64,000 nucleotides of DNA from Scalesia atractyloides (lineage: Eukaryota > Streptophyta > Magnoliopsida > Asterales > Asteraceae). The stretch is from NCBI GenBank assembly GCA_947069175.1, contig CAMTDV010000027.1:45273369-45337368 (forward strand), read 5' to 3'. A program made the position numbers and the translations under genes. This document shows, one piece after another, positions 1 to 12,092 of this stretch (positions within the stretch are counted from its first letter, which is position 1; each line of letters opens with the position of its first letter). Below the pieces are notes generated by a model. The model had not been told where the DNA came from, did not search any database, and was given only the letters and a program-made list of their open reading frames with translations.

Positions 1-77
1 TGGGTTCTTAAACTATAGAATAGGTCAAATCATTGCAATTTTCCTAATTCCCTATAGTTATGGCTCTGTTAAAAGTC
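1..77 (-). other. flank beside LTR_a, possible degenerate primer-binding site
   Basis: Read on the minus strand, the bases just past the LTR_a end (CA at 79-78) contain TTTTAACAGAGCC, which matches 10 of 14 positions of the initiator-Met tRNA primer-binding site TTGGTATCAGAGCC used by plant LTR elements. This suggests that the internal region of the LTR_a element continues out of the window to the left. Nothing else is recognisable here. Confidence 0.3.
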
Positions 78-2122
78 TGTCACACCCCAACCGATGGCGG
101 AAGCATCAAAGCGAGACGAAAACGAGATTGTAAGAGACTTGATAACAACTATTTGTGACAAATATTTAATAACCAAAATTCATTTCATTACTAAGGTAAA
201 CATACAATACGTGAACTAAAATCTAAAGTGTTTTCTTAGCCATCCTACTAGATTTCTTTCGACTTAACATCATCAAGATCCTACAATACATATTAAAATA
301 CATGTCAACACAAAAGAGCGTTGGCGATCATACAAGTTTGACTTACTAGCATAAGTATAAAAAGTTTAAACAAATCCACATAGCATAATTGTATACTAAG
401 GCATATCATTACAACACTAGCATGAATTCACATAATTGTCAACCCAAAAATTCCACTAGCGTAATCTTGTTGGCGCAACGACAAGACCGTTTTTGTATAA
501 CTTAACATGACCACAAGAATACGGGCGGTGTGCTACTCCTATAGTGCTATACATGTTAAGGCAGGCTCATACGAAGTTAATGATAAGAATAGTGTAAGTA
601 AGGCTTCTAGCATGTATGAATTTCTAAACATCACATATTAAGCATGTTTAAGGATTGTTTGTTTGTGTCAAGCATGTTTGTATCTGATTGTGCGGATCTA
701 ATAAGTTATATAGATTCCACCCCAAAAGTGTATAAAATTAAAAAAAAGGGTCATGTACGATCACGGTTTGCATAGGGATTCTAGAATGTGAGTTGAAGAG
801 TTCTTGAGTTTGTGGAACACTAAAGTTACCCTAAAAAGGGAGACAGAGGTGTGTGAGTTGTAATTTTGTTTAACGGATTGGATTCAGAATTTGAGAGTCG
901 ACATATTATGAATGTAAATATAAGCATAAACGTATAGAAGTATGGAACCATGAAAATGGCATGCAAGGAGGTAGGATGATTCCATCCATTTAACCTCATT
1001 ATATGATTCACCAACACACAAAATCATCAACTTTGTTGATGATTCAGTTGGTCATGAACATGAAAAATAAAAAGAATATTAACCTACTAAATCCACAAAC
1101 GACTAAGCATGTGTTTGGCGACTGATGTAGTCTTGTCTCTTTGTTGGAAATCGTTTGAGATTTAATAGTATGAACATAGCAAATCACCAAGTGAGGTAGT
1201 GAAACAAGTTTGGAAAGCCAAAGCTTTTATTGTTCACACCTTTACCAAAACACAAGTCTCACCATATTGAAGATGGTGAGCTTGAATGGTCTTAACACTT
1301 GTAGGCTGTCTAAAACCTTTTCAAAACAGAAAGTTTAAATGGTGATTGCACCTGTTAACTTATAGATATCAACCATACTCAAGCTCCCTGACCATATACG
1401 TGGTTAGAAGCAAGGTAGGTACAAGTTTGAACATGTTTACAAAAGTTTGACCTTAATATGGTGATGTTCCACCTTAGTTTACCATGGTAAACTTGTGGAA
1501 ACCCTCCTAGAGGTGTTCCAAGCTTTCAAGAAGAAGAAAAGATGAAGAAATAGGGAAGAAAGCGAGGTGAAGGCTCATTTTTGGACTTAGATAATTATGC
1601 CCTCAAAGGAGTGTTTTGAGTGTGTTCGAAGGTTTGGAAAAGTGAAATGAAGGTGTAGGAGGTTTGGTTTTATAATGGTGGATTAAGGTTTGAGTTTAAA
1701 TGAAGTTATAAGGTGATTGGGTAAAGAAGGAGGTGGAGAATTTTGCCCACCCAAGTGCTGGAAACAAGTTTCTACGGATTAAGGCGTCTTGCCACCCGCG
1801 AGCTGAAAGGGTGTTTGGCTCGCCCCCTTTCCCCCCGGCGCTAGAAGACCATTTTCATCCAGAAGTTTGTTTTATTACAATTTACCCCTAGGCGTTGATA
1901 TGTGTATCATTTTATGCCATTTTCTTGTATTTTAGCCCATTTTAGGTATTTTAAGTGTATCAAAGTATTGTATAAGTATGATGCATGTATGATTGATAAA
2001 TCCAAGTATTTCAAGTCTCGGTTTTTTTCGTATAAATATGTATTCGATGATTGATTGCATATAAGTATATGTATAACAAGTGTAATTATAAAAGATGAGT
2101 TTCATTATGATCGAAGTCCCGA
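78..2122 (-). repeat. LTR_a: Gypsy long terminal repeat, start truncated
   Basis: On the minus strand this ends in GGTTGGGGTGTGACA, the same terminus as LTR_b. It shares many blocks with LTR_b (2123-2140 plus 12093-14626) and with the inverted copy LTR_c at the right edge, for example the block around 245-275 with the CATCATCAA motif and the block around 510-570. Similarity to LTR_b is clear but diverged, so it belongs to an older or sister element. Its first roughly 105 bases (U3 start) are absent: the minus-strand sequence begins at the equivalent of LTR_b position 14514. The missing part may lie beyond E2 if E2 inserted here. No coding capacity is seen. Confidence 0.7.
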
Positions 2123-2140
2123 TGTCACACCCCAACCGAT
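2123..2140 (-). repeat. LTR_b terminal 18 bp, cut off by E1
   Basis: TGTCACACCCCAACCGAT is the end of LTR_b (minus-strand terminus TGTGACA). The remainder resumes at 12093 with GGCGGAA. In LTR_a the same sequence runs uninterrupted at 78-105, which proves the interruption by E1. Confidence 0.85.
2136..2140. repeat. target site duplication of E1, left copy
   Basis: CCGAT immediately precedes the E1 5' LTR, and the identical CCGAT follows the 3' LTR at 12088-12092. The uninterrupted site CCGATGGCGG is present once in LTR_a (92-101). Five bases is the usual Gypsy/Copia duplication length. Confidence 0.95.
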
Positions 2141-5100
2141 TGTAACACCCCAAAAACGGGTTTGGTAATTAAACCACGTAAATATTGAAGAGCGGGTAAA
2201 AGAACGCTAGTGGTAAAACTGAACTCGTAAACAAAATAACTAGGAACAAGTTAACCTATTTAGTAATATGGAAATAGCAATAAACAATGAGTGAAAGCTC
2301 TTAATAAATAAGACCTCAAACATGAGGGGCCAAAAGGGGAAAGGTTGAAAAGTAGAATATATAAAAATAAAATTTAAATAAAACACTACACACACAAAAG
2401 GTGTGTGTGTGTAGCGACCAGGAGCAAAACAAAGGGGGTGAACCCTTGTTTTGCTTAAATCATCAAATTGAAGGTTGAATTGAGCTTAGAATTGATGCAT
2501 GAACGCATATAAATGATCATCTAATCGAAAGGATTATAAGGTACGTCTTAAAACCTAGATTGGTGAAAGTTGTGAATTAAGACAAGTAGATTACTTGCAA
2601 TTAAATTGTTGGATGATGATTCAAAGATGATATTAAGTGTATGTGTATGCTTGATTTCGTGAGACATAAAAAAATTATGCACTAGTTGATGTAAGATAAC
2701 TTGTAAGAGATTAACAAGTAGATATTGAAGTGGGTTTTGATAATATAATGAAGTTGATGATATACCTATGTTTAGGATCATCATGCATAGTAATACTAGG
2801 AAAGGTACTTGAACAATTGATGAGTTTGAGTACATATCACACTTGCTATGAAATGGTTTTATACCAGATGATGAAATAGATGTAGAGACGATGTTAGCAA
2901 GTATTTGAGATCAAGTTGTATGATAGTTGTATATAAAACTTGATTATATTAAGTATTCGGATGAATATCTAAGTAATATGGTGGGATGGGTTTTTACATA
3001 AAGATGAGAACTCTTAGTCCTAGTACAATGAATGGATAAATTAGCATTGATAATCGAAAGCTAAGTTAACCTTATGTTAACGACTGCTCAAACTTGTTTA
3101 AGTGAAAGAAATGATATAACTTAGTTGAGAAAAGTAGTTAAAATGGTAGCTTATGAATAATGACCACCGGGAATTTGATAATTTGTTTAAATGATTTGTT
3201 AAACTTAATTTCGTATTCGTGTGTGTTAATAGGTAGTTGACTTTCAAAAGTCAAACCGACCTATAATAAGATCAAATGGTGATTTTGATGTAAAGTCTGT
3301 AAGATGGAATGGTCTTGATAAATAACAACAATCTAACCATCCTGCGAAATGATATAAGGTAGTTTGACACTTGACAAGCTAGGAGGAAGCTTGGAGAGAA
3401 GCGGGTCAAACGGATCAAGTACTCGGAGAAAAGGCATAATCGGACTTCAAAGTAAGTAAAGCTTACATCTTTAAAATAATGGAATTACTTATGTAGTTAA
3501 ATAAAACGTTTTGGGTATTCGGAACGAGATTCCGAATTATAAAAGTTCCAATATGGACAGATATGGGTTGGAACAAGTGAATATGGTATTAAACCATGAT
3601 TTATGGTAAAAATGGTAAAACGGTAAATTAGTCATGTGATGACGACTAACTAAGGAGTTTTGAAAAGGATACCATATGGCGTAAGCCATAATGGGTCAAG
3701 CGAATTAAAAGAAAATTTTTAAGAAATACGATCATATAGTGTAAAACGAAATGGCTTAAATAGGTGAGATGGCAAAAAAAGTGCCATCTCATAATGACAA
3801 ATGGTTATTTAGATCAAACGGGTCAAATGGTGATAGTATCAGCATTTGACAATGATGACTAATATCCCTTGTTGAATTTTTGTGTTCTTTTAAAGAACAG
3901 AGCATGATATTTGAACGAATCAATGTATGAGCCGAGCCAGGTACGTGTAACGGGTCAAAACTCTCAACAAGGACTTAAAGGTCCGATGAGAGTTAAATGA
4001 GCCATAAAAGAATAATGGATTACCTAAGGTAAGGTAAATCCAATAATTAATCCATAAACATTATGTCCTTAAGAACATAATGATTTTACATAGATTATCG
4101 TTAAATGTTCATTTTGGTCAAAACATGTTATGGTAAGTCATTCGTCGTAAAAGAAGAGACTAAGTTGATCAAATTGCCATTGAGTGATGAAAATAAGTAA
4201 ACGACTCTAATATTAGTTTAAAATTGAGTTTTATAATATAATAGACCGTTTCGGTAAAGTAAAAGAGAAAAAGCATAAGCCTTTTGGTTAATGCCTTTTT
4301 AAACGGTCTTTTCCATAAACTGTCGAACTAAAGGGTGGATATTTGATAAAATAAATTTTTGATAATAAATCCACCACAAATAATGTTGCGGTGGGAATTA
4401 GATAGATATCCTAGTGTAGAAATGATAAGATAGAATGTTTGGTTGAAATAAGCGTTGGATTACGCTAAAACAACCAAACGGGTCAAAATAATTAATGTAT
4501 AAAGGTTTAGTTGAATAAAGCGGCGTATCTTCTCTAAGGCAACTACACGGGTAATAATGGAGTGTTAATGCATACCGAAATGGGTCGTAAATGTATAGTT
4601 TAGTTTAAATGGGGTTAAAGCGCAAAATCGGAAATGTTGAGCATAAATCAGAATAAATGCATAATTCAAAAGAAATAAGTACCCGGGTCAAGGATTTCAG
4701 GTTAAATATGTAAGAAAACATTTTATGGTTATTAGAAACAAGTTTCATGAGAAACGGATATAGATTTAATAAGTTATGAAAGTTTCGTAACAAAAACGGC
4801 AAAAACTAGAAAAGTTCTTACGGCAGGCATATTAAGTTACGATGGCCAGCCGTAGCCTACGGCTAGCAACCGTTGAATGAAAGCAGTCAATAGTGTTTTA
4901 CGGATGTGTCACCGAAAGCCCCAAGTCGTGTTTTAATGTTCGGGACTTGAAACGGGTAATTCAATAAATCTGCAGCAAAACCGTTGTAGCCGATACCGTC
5001 GCTGATGGTACAACTGGCCGTCGCCGTCGCATCCAGTTCTGACGTCTTAAGTTACTGCCTACGGCAGTAAAGCCCCGACGCAGGTTTTAAGAAGGCGTCG

Positions 5101-5474
5101 TCGACTAGACTTTCAGCCGTCGCTGACGCCACCTCAGAAACGGTGTTTTTCTGATTTGAATATTTTACAAAGTTATTACGTTATGCTTTTCGTTATTTGC
5201 TATAATATTTATATTTTGCAAATTTCCAGTTCAGGGGATTCTCAAGTACCTCGGAAGGACGATCAAGCTCTATGAAGAACCGAACACAATCAAAGATCAA
5301 GCTTCCGCATTTGGGTTTAAATGTTACGAAACAAAATAGTAAGGACACGTCAAAATGTTTAACGTAAATAAAGTTTTAATAAACACCAAGATTTGAAGTG
5401 ACATGTAATCGCATTTACTCGTTTAAAAGCAAAATTTTTATAGAAATTTCAATAATATAAGACAGGGTCTTACA
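2141..5474 (+). repeat. E1 5' long terminal repeat
   Basis: Starts TGTAACACCCC and ends CTTACA; these termini form a short imperfect inverted repeat (TGTAA-ACCC). It aligns over its whole length with 8762-12087. It contains a CACACACA/GTGTGTGT hairpin near 2388-2412 and a GC-rich block at about 4826-5143 with repeated CCGTCGC and CGACG words, unlike the AT-rich remainder. Confidence 0.93.
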
Positions 5475-5476
5475 AG

Positions 5477-5492
5477 TTGGTAATCAGAGCTC
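5477..5492 (+). other. E1 primer-binding site
   Basis: TTGGTAATCAGAGCTC lies two bases after the 5' LTR. It matches the canonical TTGGTATCAGAGC complement of initiator-Met tRNA except for one inserted A. It fixes the element orientation as plus. Confidence 0.85.
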
Positions 5493-6842
5493 AAGGTTAA
5501 TGATAAAATGTGTTCGGTTCGAGGCTTGGTCGCATGATCCGGTAAGTTACTATGACTATTAAGGGTCTAGCATGTTAAAGTGTTGTAGACTACACATAAC
5601 GTTATCGTGCAAAGGCAAGTTAACCCAATTAAATTGGTAAAAGATTGTATAGTTAATAAATTACGTGTGTTAACACGTATCGTAGAAAGCCTTCTATTAT
5701 AGTACGAGTGCCTATTAATGTCAATGCTACTAATATTTTATAATGAAATTTCAAGTTGAAGGACCGTCGCATCTGAAGATGACAGGAGTCTAAGGATCTA
5801 CTGATATGATGAAGAAATGGTTCGAAGTATGACAAGTAGGACATGCTCACCAAGGACCTAAATCAAATATGGATACGGAAGAAAGGTGAAAGACAATGAA
5901 AGCCCATGAGGGCAAATATCACCCAGGTGCACATTTTAAATTATTTCACGAGTAGTAGTATGCGATAGATGAGCAACGAATAACAGTTGCATACAAAATT
6001 TAAGGATTGGAAAATCCGAATAGGACACCCATCCAGAATAAAGTTTCTAAGGGAAATTGTGTGGGAATTATGCGTTATTAACAATTGTGAATAACAAAAC
6101 AATAAAAAATGATTCAGATTTATAAACTTGAATGGGATCGACCATCCAAGTAGAAATTTTCAATAAGATTTTATTGAGGAAAAGTAAAGATCACATAGAT
6201 AAATGTGGTTACATAAAAGTCTTATTAAAAGGGAAAACATTTATATAATTTGAGATGAGAAGGGTAAGAACTAATAATTGTTAAATAACAATTAAACAAA
6301 GTTTTACCAAATAAATTAGAAATATGGACATGAACTGATGATTTACTTACATGGGAAGTAATGTGTTAGTTATAATAATGTTATGTGTACCATGTGTTGA
6401 TCGCTTATTCTGGCCAAGTAAATGATAAACGTATGATACCATGAACTTCTTATAATAAGCACATATGCATCCGACGTAGTAAAAACGAGGTGAACGGGAA
6501 GATTTAAAAAAATCCTTGTGGTCAAGAATCTTACAGGCGTACTCGTATAAATAGTTCTCGTGGGAACCATAAAAACAATAGTTGGCGCACATAGAAATAA
6601 TGACCCAAGGAAATTCGTGGAATAAGTCATTATGGGCGAAAGAACCATGGTTGACAAAAGGGCACGTAAAACCAAAGTATAAATGACCCGCGAGGTCAAA
6701 GAAACGGAGGTAGTGCCCACACGGAAAACGATCAAAGTCATTGACTATGATCATAGAAAAGATAAAAAAAGGAAAAGAAAGATGATGATGATGATAATCA
6801 TCATTCATGGTCTGTGAGGCCATCAAGGATGGTCCGATAAAA

Positions 6843-7098
6843 GTTTGATTGTTCAAAAGTGATGGATTTCATGTGAACAAGTCAAACAGATCAAATAAAG
6901 AATTAAGTTTTAATGTTCAAAAGTGATGGATTATATGTGAACAAGTCAAACAGGTCAGATAAAGAATAATGTTTGATTGTTCAAAAGTGATGAATCTCAC
7001 AAGAACAAATCAAACGGGTTAAATAAAGAACTAGATTCAATCGCTCATAAGTGATGGATTTCACACGAGCATGGCAAACAAGTCAAAAGAAGTATAAT
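6843..7098. repeat. four tandem 64-bp repeats inside E1
   Basis: Four head-to-tail units of about 64 bp, each with the core GTTCAAAAGTGATGGAT followed by GAACAAGTCAAAC and AAATAAAGAA. The first two units are closest; the last is the most diverged. Confidence 0.85.
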
Positions 7099-7118
7099 GA
7101 TTGAATTTAAAAGTAAAT

Positions 7119-7300
7119 GCAAACCGGGTAACGGGAGCGTTAAAGCAAAAGAATAATGAGCCCGGGTAATGGGAGGAGATTAAATATGAATGTAGACGCA
7201 AAACGGATAACGGGAACGTTAAAGCATTAAGATAAAGAACCCAGGTAATGGGTTGTAAAGAAAATATAGGTTTAAACCGGATAACAGTAAACGTGAGACA
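7119..7300. repeat. degenerate tandem repeats of about 75-79 bp inside E1
   Basis: The words AAACCGGGTAACGGGAGCGTTAAAGC (7120), AAAACGGATAACGGGAACGTTAAAGC (about 7199) and AAACCGGATAACAG (about 7274) recur at 79 and 75 bp, with GGTAATGGG words between them. Confidence 0.65.
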
Positions 7301-8743
7301 AACTGATGCATAAATGACATCTGAAGTCATAGAGTCGGAAGAATTGTCCGAACGAAAAATGATCTAGTCATGGACTACGATCGCGCAGGCGCGCACGGCT
7401 ACCAACAGACAGTGTCTGATCTGAATTAATGTTTGGGGCAACATACACAAAATGTTGTGGTTGCCACTAAAGATGGTAGTTGTGACTCGGTGGTGATAAG
7501 TGGTCAACACCAGTTGACATTGCGCCAGGTTTAGACACAAATGATCATCACCCATTAGAGATGAAACGACTAATATATCGGAGAAGTGAACGTGATTCAT
7601 AAATGACTCACGGAGTCATAGAAAACAAAAATGTTAACAAACCGGATCAAACATGGTCTGAGGACCATAATTAAAGTAAAATAAATTAGCCTTCATGGTA
7701 AAACGGAGCCATGATTTGGCGGATAAAGGAAGGACAACGTAAATAATTTTCTTTTCAAGTACAAAAGAGGTACATTGACACCAAATATATTTAAAGAACG
7801 ACACAGGTAAAAGGATGATCTAAAAGATCACCACAACCTTCAGGTTGTAAATAGCGTAATAGTCTACAAGGTCAAAATGACCTTGGGATCACGAATCAAG
7901 TGGAATGATGCATTAAAGACCTCACCTAAAGGCACTAAGTAAAAGTAAAGAAAGGGGTAAGAGCCTAAGGAAATAGCCTACAAGGCTAAATAAAAAGGGT
8001 TTAAGGGTTATATAGACCAAGCGAAGGAACCGGTTACGATTCCCCGCATAATATAAAAAAAGAGTCCTTGGTTACCAATTACTTGATGCGAAACGTTAAA
8101 CTAAAATTTAGTTTTAGTTAGAAATAACGTTTTAAACAAATATAAATAGAATGAGAGAAATTGGAAAATGATTAATATCAAAGGAAACAGGTCTTGACAC
8201 CCTTAGGTGTGAGACGATGAATTCGAAAAGTAAATTTTCGAAAACGAAAAATAAATAGAATATATATATAACATAGTATAGGATTACCTTGTAACACGAG
8301 CTATGAGACTAGGGCCTCGAAAGTTTGTAAAAGCCTTGCGAAGGCAATATGAGTATACCTAAATTATGAGATATACGGCAATCGGTGACCAATAAGTCTA
8401 ACCGAAAAGACCGATCAAGATCAAAATTAAATTTAAAACTCATTGAATACGCTTAGCAGTATAAGATTTGCGTGGAATAAGTAGTTTGACAGATACATGT
8501 AACCGAGTGGGCAAATGGCAACTCGATCAAGTAAAGAAAAAGAGATACAAGATGAAAGTGACGAGACATGAGGCCTTACACATGAAGAGCGCATGCACCT
8601 TGGAGCCTAAAAGGCACTGCTATACCTCCCAGATAAGACTTTTAGAACAATTAAAATATGACCAACGCTCGGGTGAAAACAAAACCAAGTCCATTAGGTT
8701 GAACCCAAGAAACTATGTAAGAAAGGTTTCTGGGACGAAACCA

Positions 8744-8760
8744 CTTTAAGGGGGGTAGAT
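8744..8760 (+). other. E1 polypurine tract
   Basis: TTTAAGGGGGGTAGAT-type purine-rich sequence directly before the 3' LTR start TGTAACACC at 8762. It is the expected plus-strand primer for LTR element replication. Confidence 0.85.
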
Positions 8761-8761
8761 T

Positions 8762-11700
8762 TGTAACACCCCAAAAACGGGTTTGGTAATCAAACCCCGT
8801 AAATATTAAGAGCGGGTAAAAGACCGCTAGTGGTAAAAATGAACCCGTAAATAAAATAACTAGGAACAAGTTAACCTAGTTAGTAATATGGAAATAGCAA
8901 TAAACAATGAGTAGAAGCTCTTAATAAATAAGACCTCAAACATGAGGGGCCAAAAGGGGAAAGGTTGAAAAGTAGAATATATAAAAATAAAATTTAAATA
9001 AAACACTACACACACAAAAGGTGTGTGTGTGTGTAGCGACCAGGAGCAAAACAAATGGGGTGAACCCTTGCTTTGCTTAAATCATCAAATTGAAGGGTGA
9101 ATTGAGCTTAGAATTGATGCATAAACGCATATAAATGATCACCTAATCGAAAGGATTATAAGGTATGTCTTAAAACCTAGATTGGTGAAAGTTGTGAATT
9201 GAGACAAGTAGATTACTTGCAATTAAATTGTTGAATGATGATTCAAAGATGGAATTAAGTGTATGTGTATGCTTGATTTCGTTAGACATAAAGAAATCAT
9301 ACAATAGTTGATGTAAGATCACTTGTAAGAGATTAACAAGTAGATATTGAAGTGGGTTTTGATAATATAATGAATTGATGATATACCTATGTTTAGGATC
9401 ATCATGCATAGTAATAATAGGAAAGGTACTTGAACAATTGATGAGTTTGAGTACATATTCACACTTGCTATGAAATGGTTTTGTACCAAATGATGAAATA
9501 GATGTAGAGATAATGTTAGCAAGTATTTGAGATCAAGTTGTATGCTAGTTGTATATAAAACTTGATTATATTAAGTATTCGGATGAATATCTAAGTAATA
9601 CGGTGGAATGGGTTTTTACAAAAAGATGAAAACTCTTAGTCCTAGTACAATGAATGGATAAATTAGTATTGATAATCGAAAGCTAAGTTAACCTTATGTT
9701 AACAACTGCTCGAACTTGTTTAAGTGAAAGAAATGATATAACTTAGTTGAGAAAAGTAGTTAAGATGGTAGCTTACGAATAATGACCACCGGGAATTTGA
9801 TAAGTTATTTAAATGAGTTGTTAAACTTAATTTCGTATTCGTGTATGTTAATAGGTAGTTGACTTTCAAAAGTAAAACCAACCTATAATAAGATCAAATG
9901 GTTATTTTGATATAAAGTCCGTAAGATGGAATGATCTTGATAAATAATGACAATCTAACCATCCTGCGAAATGATATAAGGTAGTTTGACACTTGACAAG
10001 CTAGGAGGAAGCTTGTAGAGAAGCGGGTCAAACGGATCGAGTATGCGGAGAAAAGGCATAATCGGACTTCAAAGTAAGTAAAGCTTACATCTTTAAAATA
10101 ATGGAATTACTTATGTAGTTAAATAAAACGTTTTGGGTATTCGGAACGAGATTCCGAATTATAAAAGTTCCAATACGGACAGATACAGGTTGGAACAAGT
10201 GAATATGGTATTAAACCATGATTTATGGTAAAATGGTAAAACGGTAAATTAGTCATGTGATGACGACTAACTAAGGAGTTTTGAAAAGGATACCATATGG
10301 CGTAAGCCATAATGGGTCAAGCGAATTAAAAGAAAATTTTAAGAAATACGATCATATAGTGTAAAACAAAATGGGTTAAATAGGTGAGATGGCAAAAAAA
10401 GTGCCATCGTATAATGACAAATGGTTATTTAGATCAAACGGGTCAAATGGTGATAGTATCACCATTTGACAATGATGACTAATATCGCTTGTTGAATTTT
10501 TGTATTCTTAGAAAGAACAGAGCATGATATTTGAACGAATCAATGTATGAGCCGAGCCAGGTACGTGTAACGGGTCAAAACTCTCGACAAGGACTTAAAG
10601 GTCCGACGAGAGTTAAATGAGTCATAAAAGAATAATGGATTACCTAAGGTAAGGTAAATCCAATAATCTAATCTATAAACATTATGTCCTTAAGAACATA
10701 ATGATTTTACATAGATTATGGTTAAATGTTCATTTTGGTTAAAACATGTTATGGTAAGTCCTTCGTCGTAAAAGAAGAGACTAAGTTGACCAAAATGCCC
10801 TTGAGTGATGAAAATAAGTAAACGAATCTAATATTAGTTTAAAATTGGGTTTTATAATATAATAGACCCTTTCGGTAAAGTAAAAGAGAAAAAGCATAAG
10901 CCTTTTGGTTTAATGCCTTTTTAAACGGTCTTTTCCGTAAACTGTCTAACTAAAGGGTGGATATTGGATAAAATAAATTTTTGATAATAAATCCACCACA
11001 AATAATGTTGTGGTGGGAATTATATAGATATCCCAGTGTAGAAATGATAAGATAGAAGGTTTGGTTGAAATAAGTGTTGGATTATGCTAAAACAACCAAA
11101 CGGGTCAAAATAATTAATATATAAAGGTTTAGTTGAATAAAGTGATGTATCTTTGCTAATGCAACTATACGGATAATAATGGAGTGTTAATGCATACCAA
11201 AATGGATGCGTAAATGTATAGTTTAGTTTAAATGGGGTTAAAGGGCAAAATCGGAAATGTTGAGCATAAATCGGAATAAATGCATAATTCATAAGAAATA
11301 AGTACCTGGGTCAAGGATTTCGGGTTAAATATGTAAGAAAACATTTTATGGTTATAAGAAACAAGTTTCATGAGAGATGGATATAGATTTAATAAGTTAT
11401 GAAAGTTTCATAACAAAAACGGCAAAAACTAGAAAAGTTCTTACGACGGGCATATTAAGCTACGATGACCAGCCGTAGCCTACAACTAGCAACCGTTGAA
11501 TGAAAGCAGTCAATAGTGTTTTATGATGTGTCACCAAAAGCCCGGGTCATGTTTTAATGTTCGGGACTTGAAACGGGTCGAACGGGTAACTAAATAAAAT
11601 CTACAGCAAAACCGCTGCAGCAGATACCGTCGCCGACGCATCCATATTGTTCCGACGTCTTAAGTTACTGCCTACGGTAGTAAAGCCCCGACGCAGGTTT

Positions 11701-12087
11701 TAAGAAGGCGTCGCCGATGAGACTTTCAGCCGTCGCCGACGCTACCTCAGAAACAGTGTTTTTCTGATTTAAATAATTTACCAAGTTATTACGTTATGCT
11801 TTCGGTTATTTGCTATAATACTAATATTTTGCAAATTTCCTGTTCAGGGGATTCGTAAGTACCTCCGAAGGACGATCAAGCTCTATGAAGAACCGAACAC
11901 AATCAAAGATCAAACTTCCGCATTTAGGTTTCAATGTTACGAAACAAAATAGTAAGAACACGTCAAAATGTTTAATGTAAATAAAGTTTTAATAAACGCC
12001 AAGATATGAAGTGACGTGTAATCGCATTTGCTCGTTTAAATGTGAAATTTTTATAGAAATTTCAATTGTATAAGACAGGGTCTTACA
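8762..12087 (+). repeat. E1 3' long terminal repeat
   Basis: Near-identical direct copy of 2141-5474 with scattered substitutions and small indels. It ends TCTTACA and is followed by the CCGAT target duplication. Its GC-rich block lies at about 11450-11755. Confidence 0.93.
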
Positions 12088-12092
12088 CCGAT
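12088..12092. repeat. target site duplication of E1, right copy
   Basis: CCGAT, identical to 2136-2140; followed by GGCGGAAACATCGG, the continuation of LTR_b. Confidence 0.95.

Larger units (their letters stand above)
5475..8761 (+). other. E1 internal region, apparently non-coding
   Basis: No open frame here shows retroviral-type motifs. The longest frames (for example 6347-6856 minus) are low-complexity and antisense to the element. The region contains two tandem-repeat blocks (6843-7098 and about 7119-7290) and a 93-codon frame at 8468-8749 close to the purine tract, with many Lys and Arg but no known motif. Either a former gag-pol has decayed beyond recognition or the interior never coded. 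Confidence 0.7.
2141..12087 (+). mobile_element. E1: complete long-LTR retrotransposon without coding interior
   Basis: A 9947-bp element with two LTRs of about 3.33 kb (2141-5474 and 8762-12087), both starting TGTAACACCCC and ending GGGTCTTACA. It has a primer-binding site after the 5' LTR, a purine tract before the 3' LTR, and a perfect CCGAT target duplication. The 3287-bp interior has no recognisable gag, protease, reverse transcriptase or integrase in any frame. It therefore looks like a non-autonomous large retrotransposon derivative (LARD-like), presumably mobilised by a partner element. It sits inside LTR_b, so it is younger than E2. In the first ~105 aligned bases the two LTRs differ at about seven positions, so the insertion is not very recent. 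Confidence 0.92.

Noticed and set aside
2115..2135. Two-LTR circle junction (LTR_b end joined to LTR_a start)
   Set aside because: LTR_a lacks about 105 bases of its start compared with LTR_b and LTR_c and is considerably diverged, so this is not a precise end-to-end LTR joint.
6347..6856. 169-codon open frame on the minus strand in the E1 interior
   Set aside because: His/Phe-rich, no domain, antisense to the element and overlapped by another frame; consistent with chance in a low-GA-stop strand.
8468..8749. 93-codon plus-strand frame ending at the E1 purine tract as a possible pol end
   Set aside because: Position fits the end of a polyprotein, but no integrase or chromodomain motif can be read; kept only as a comment.
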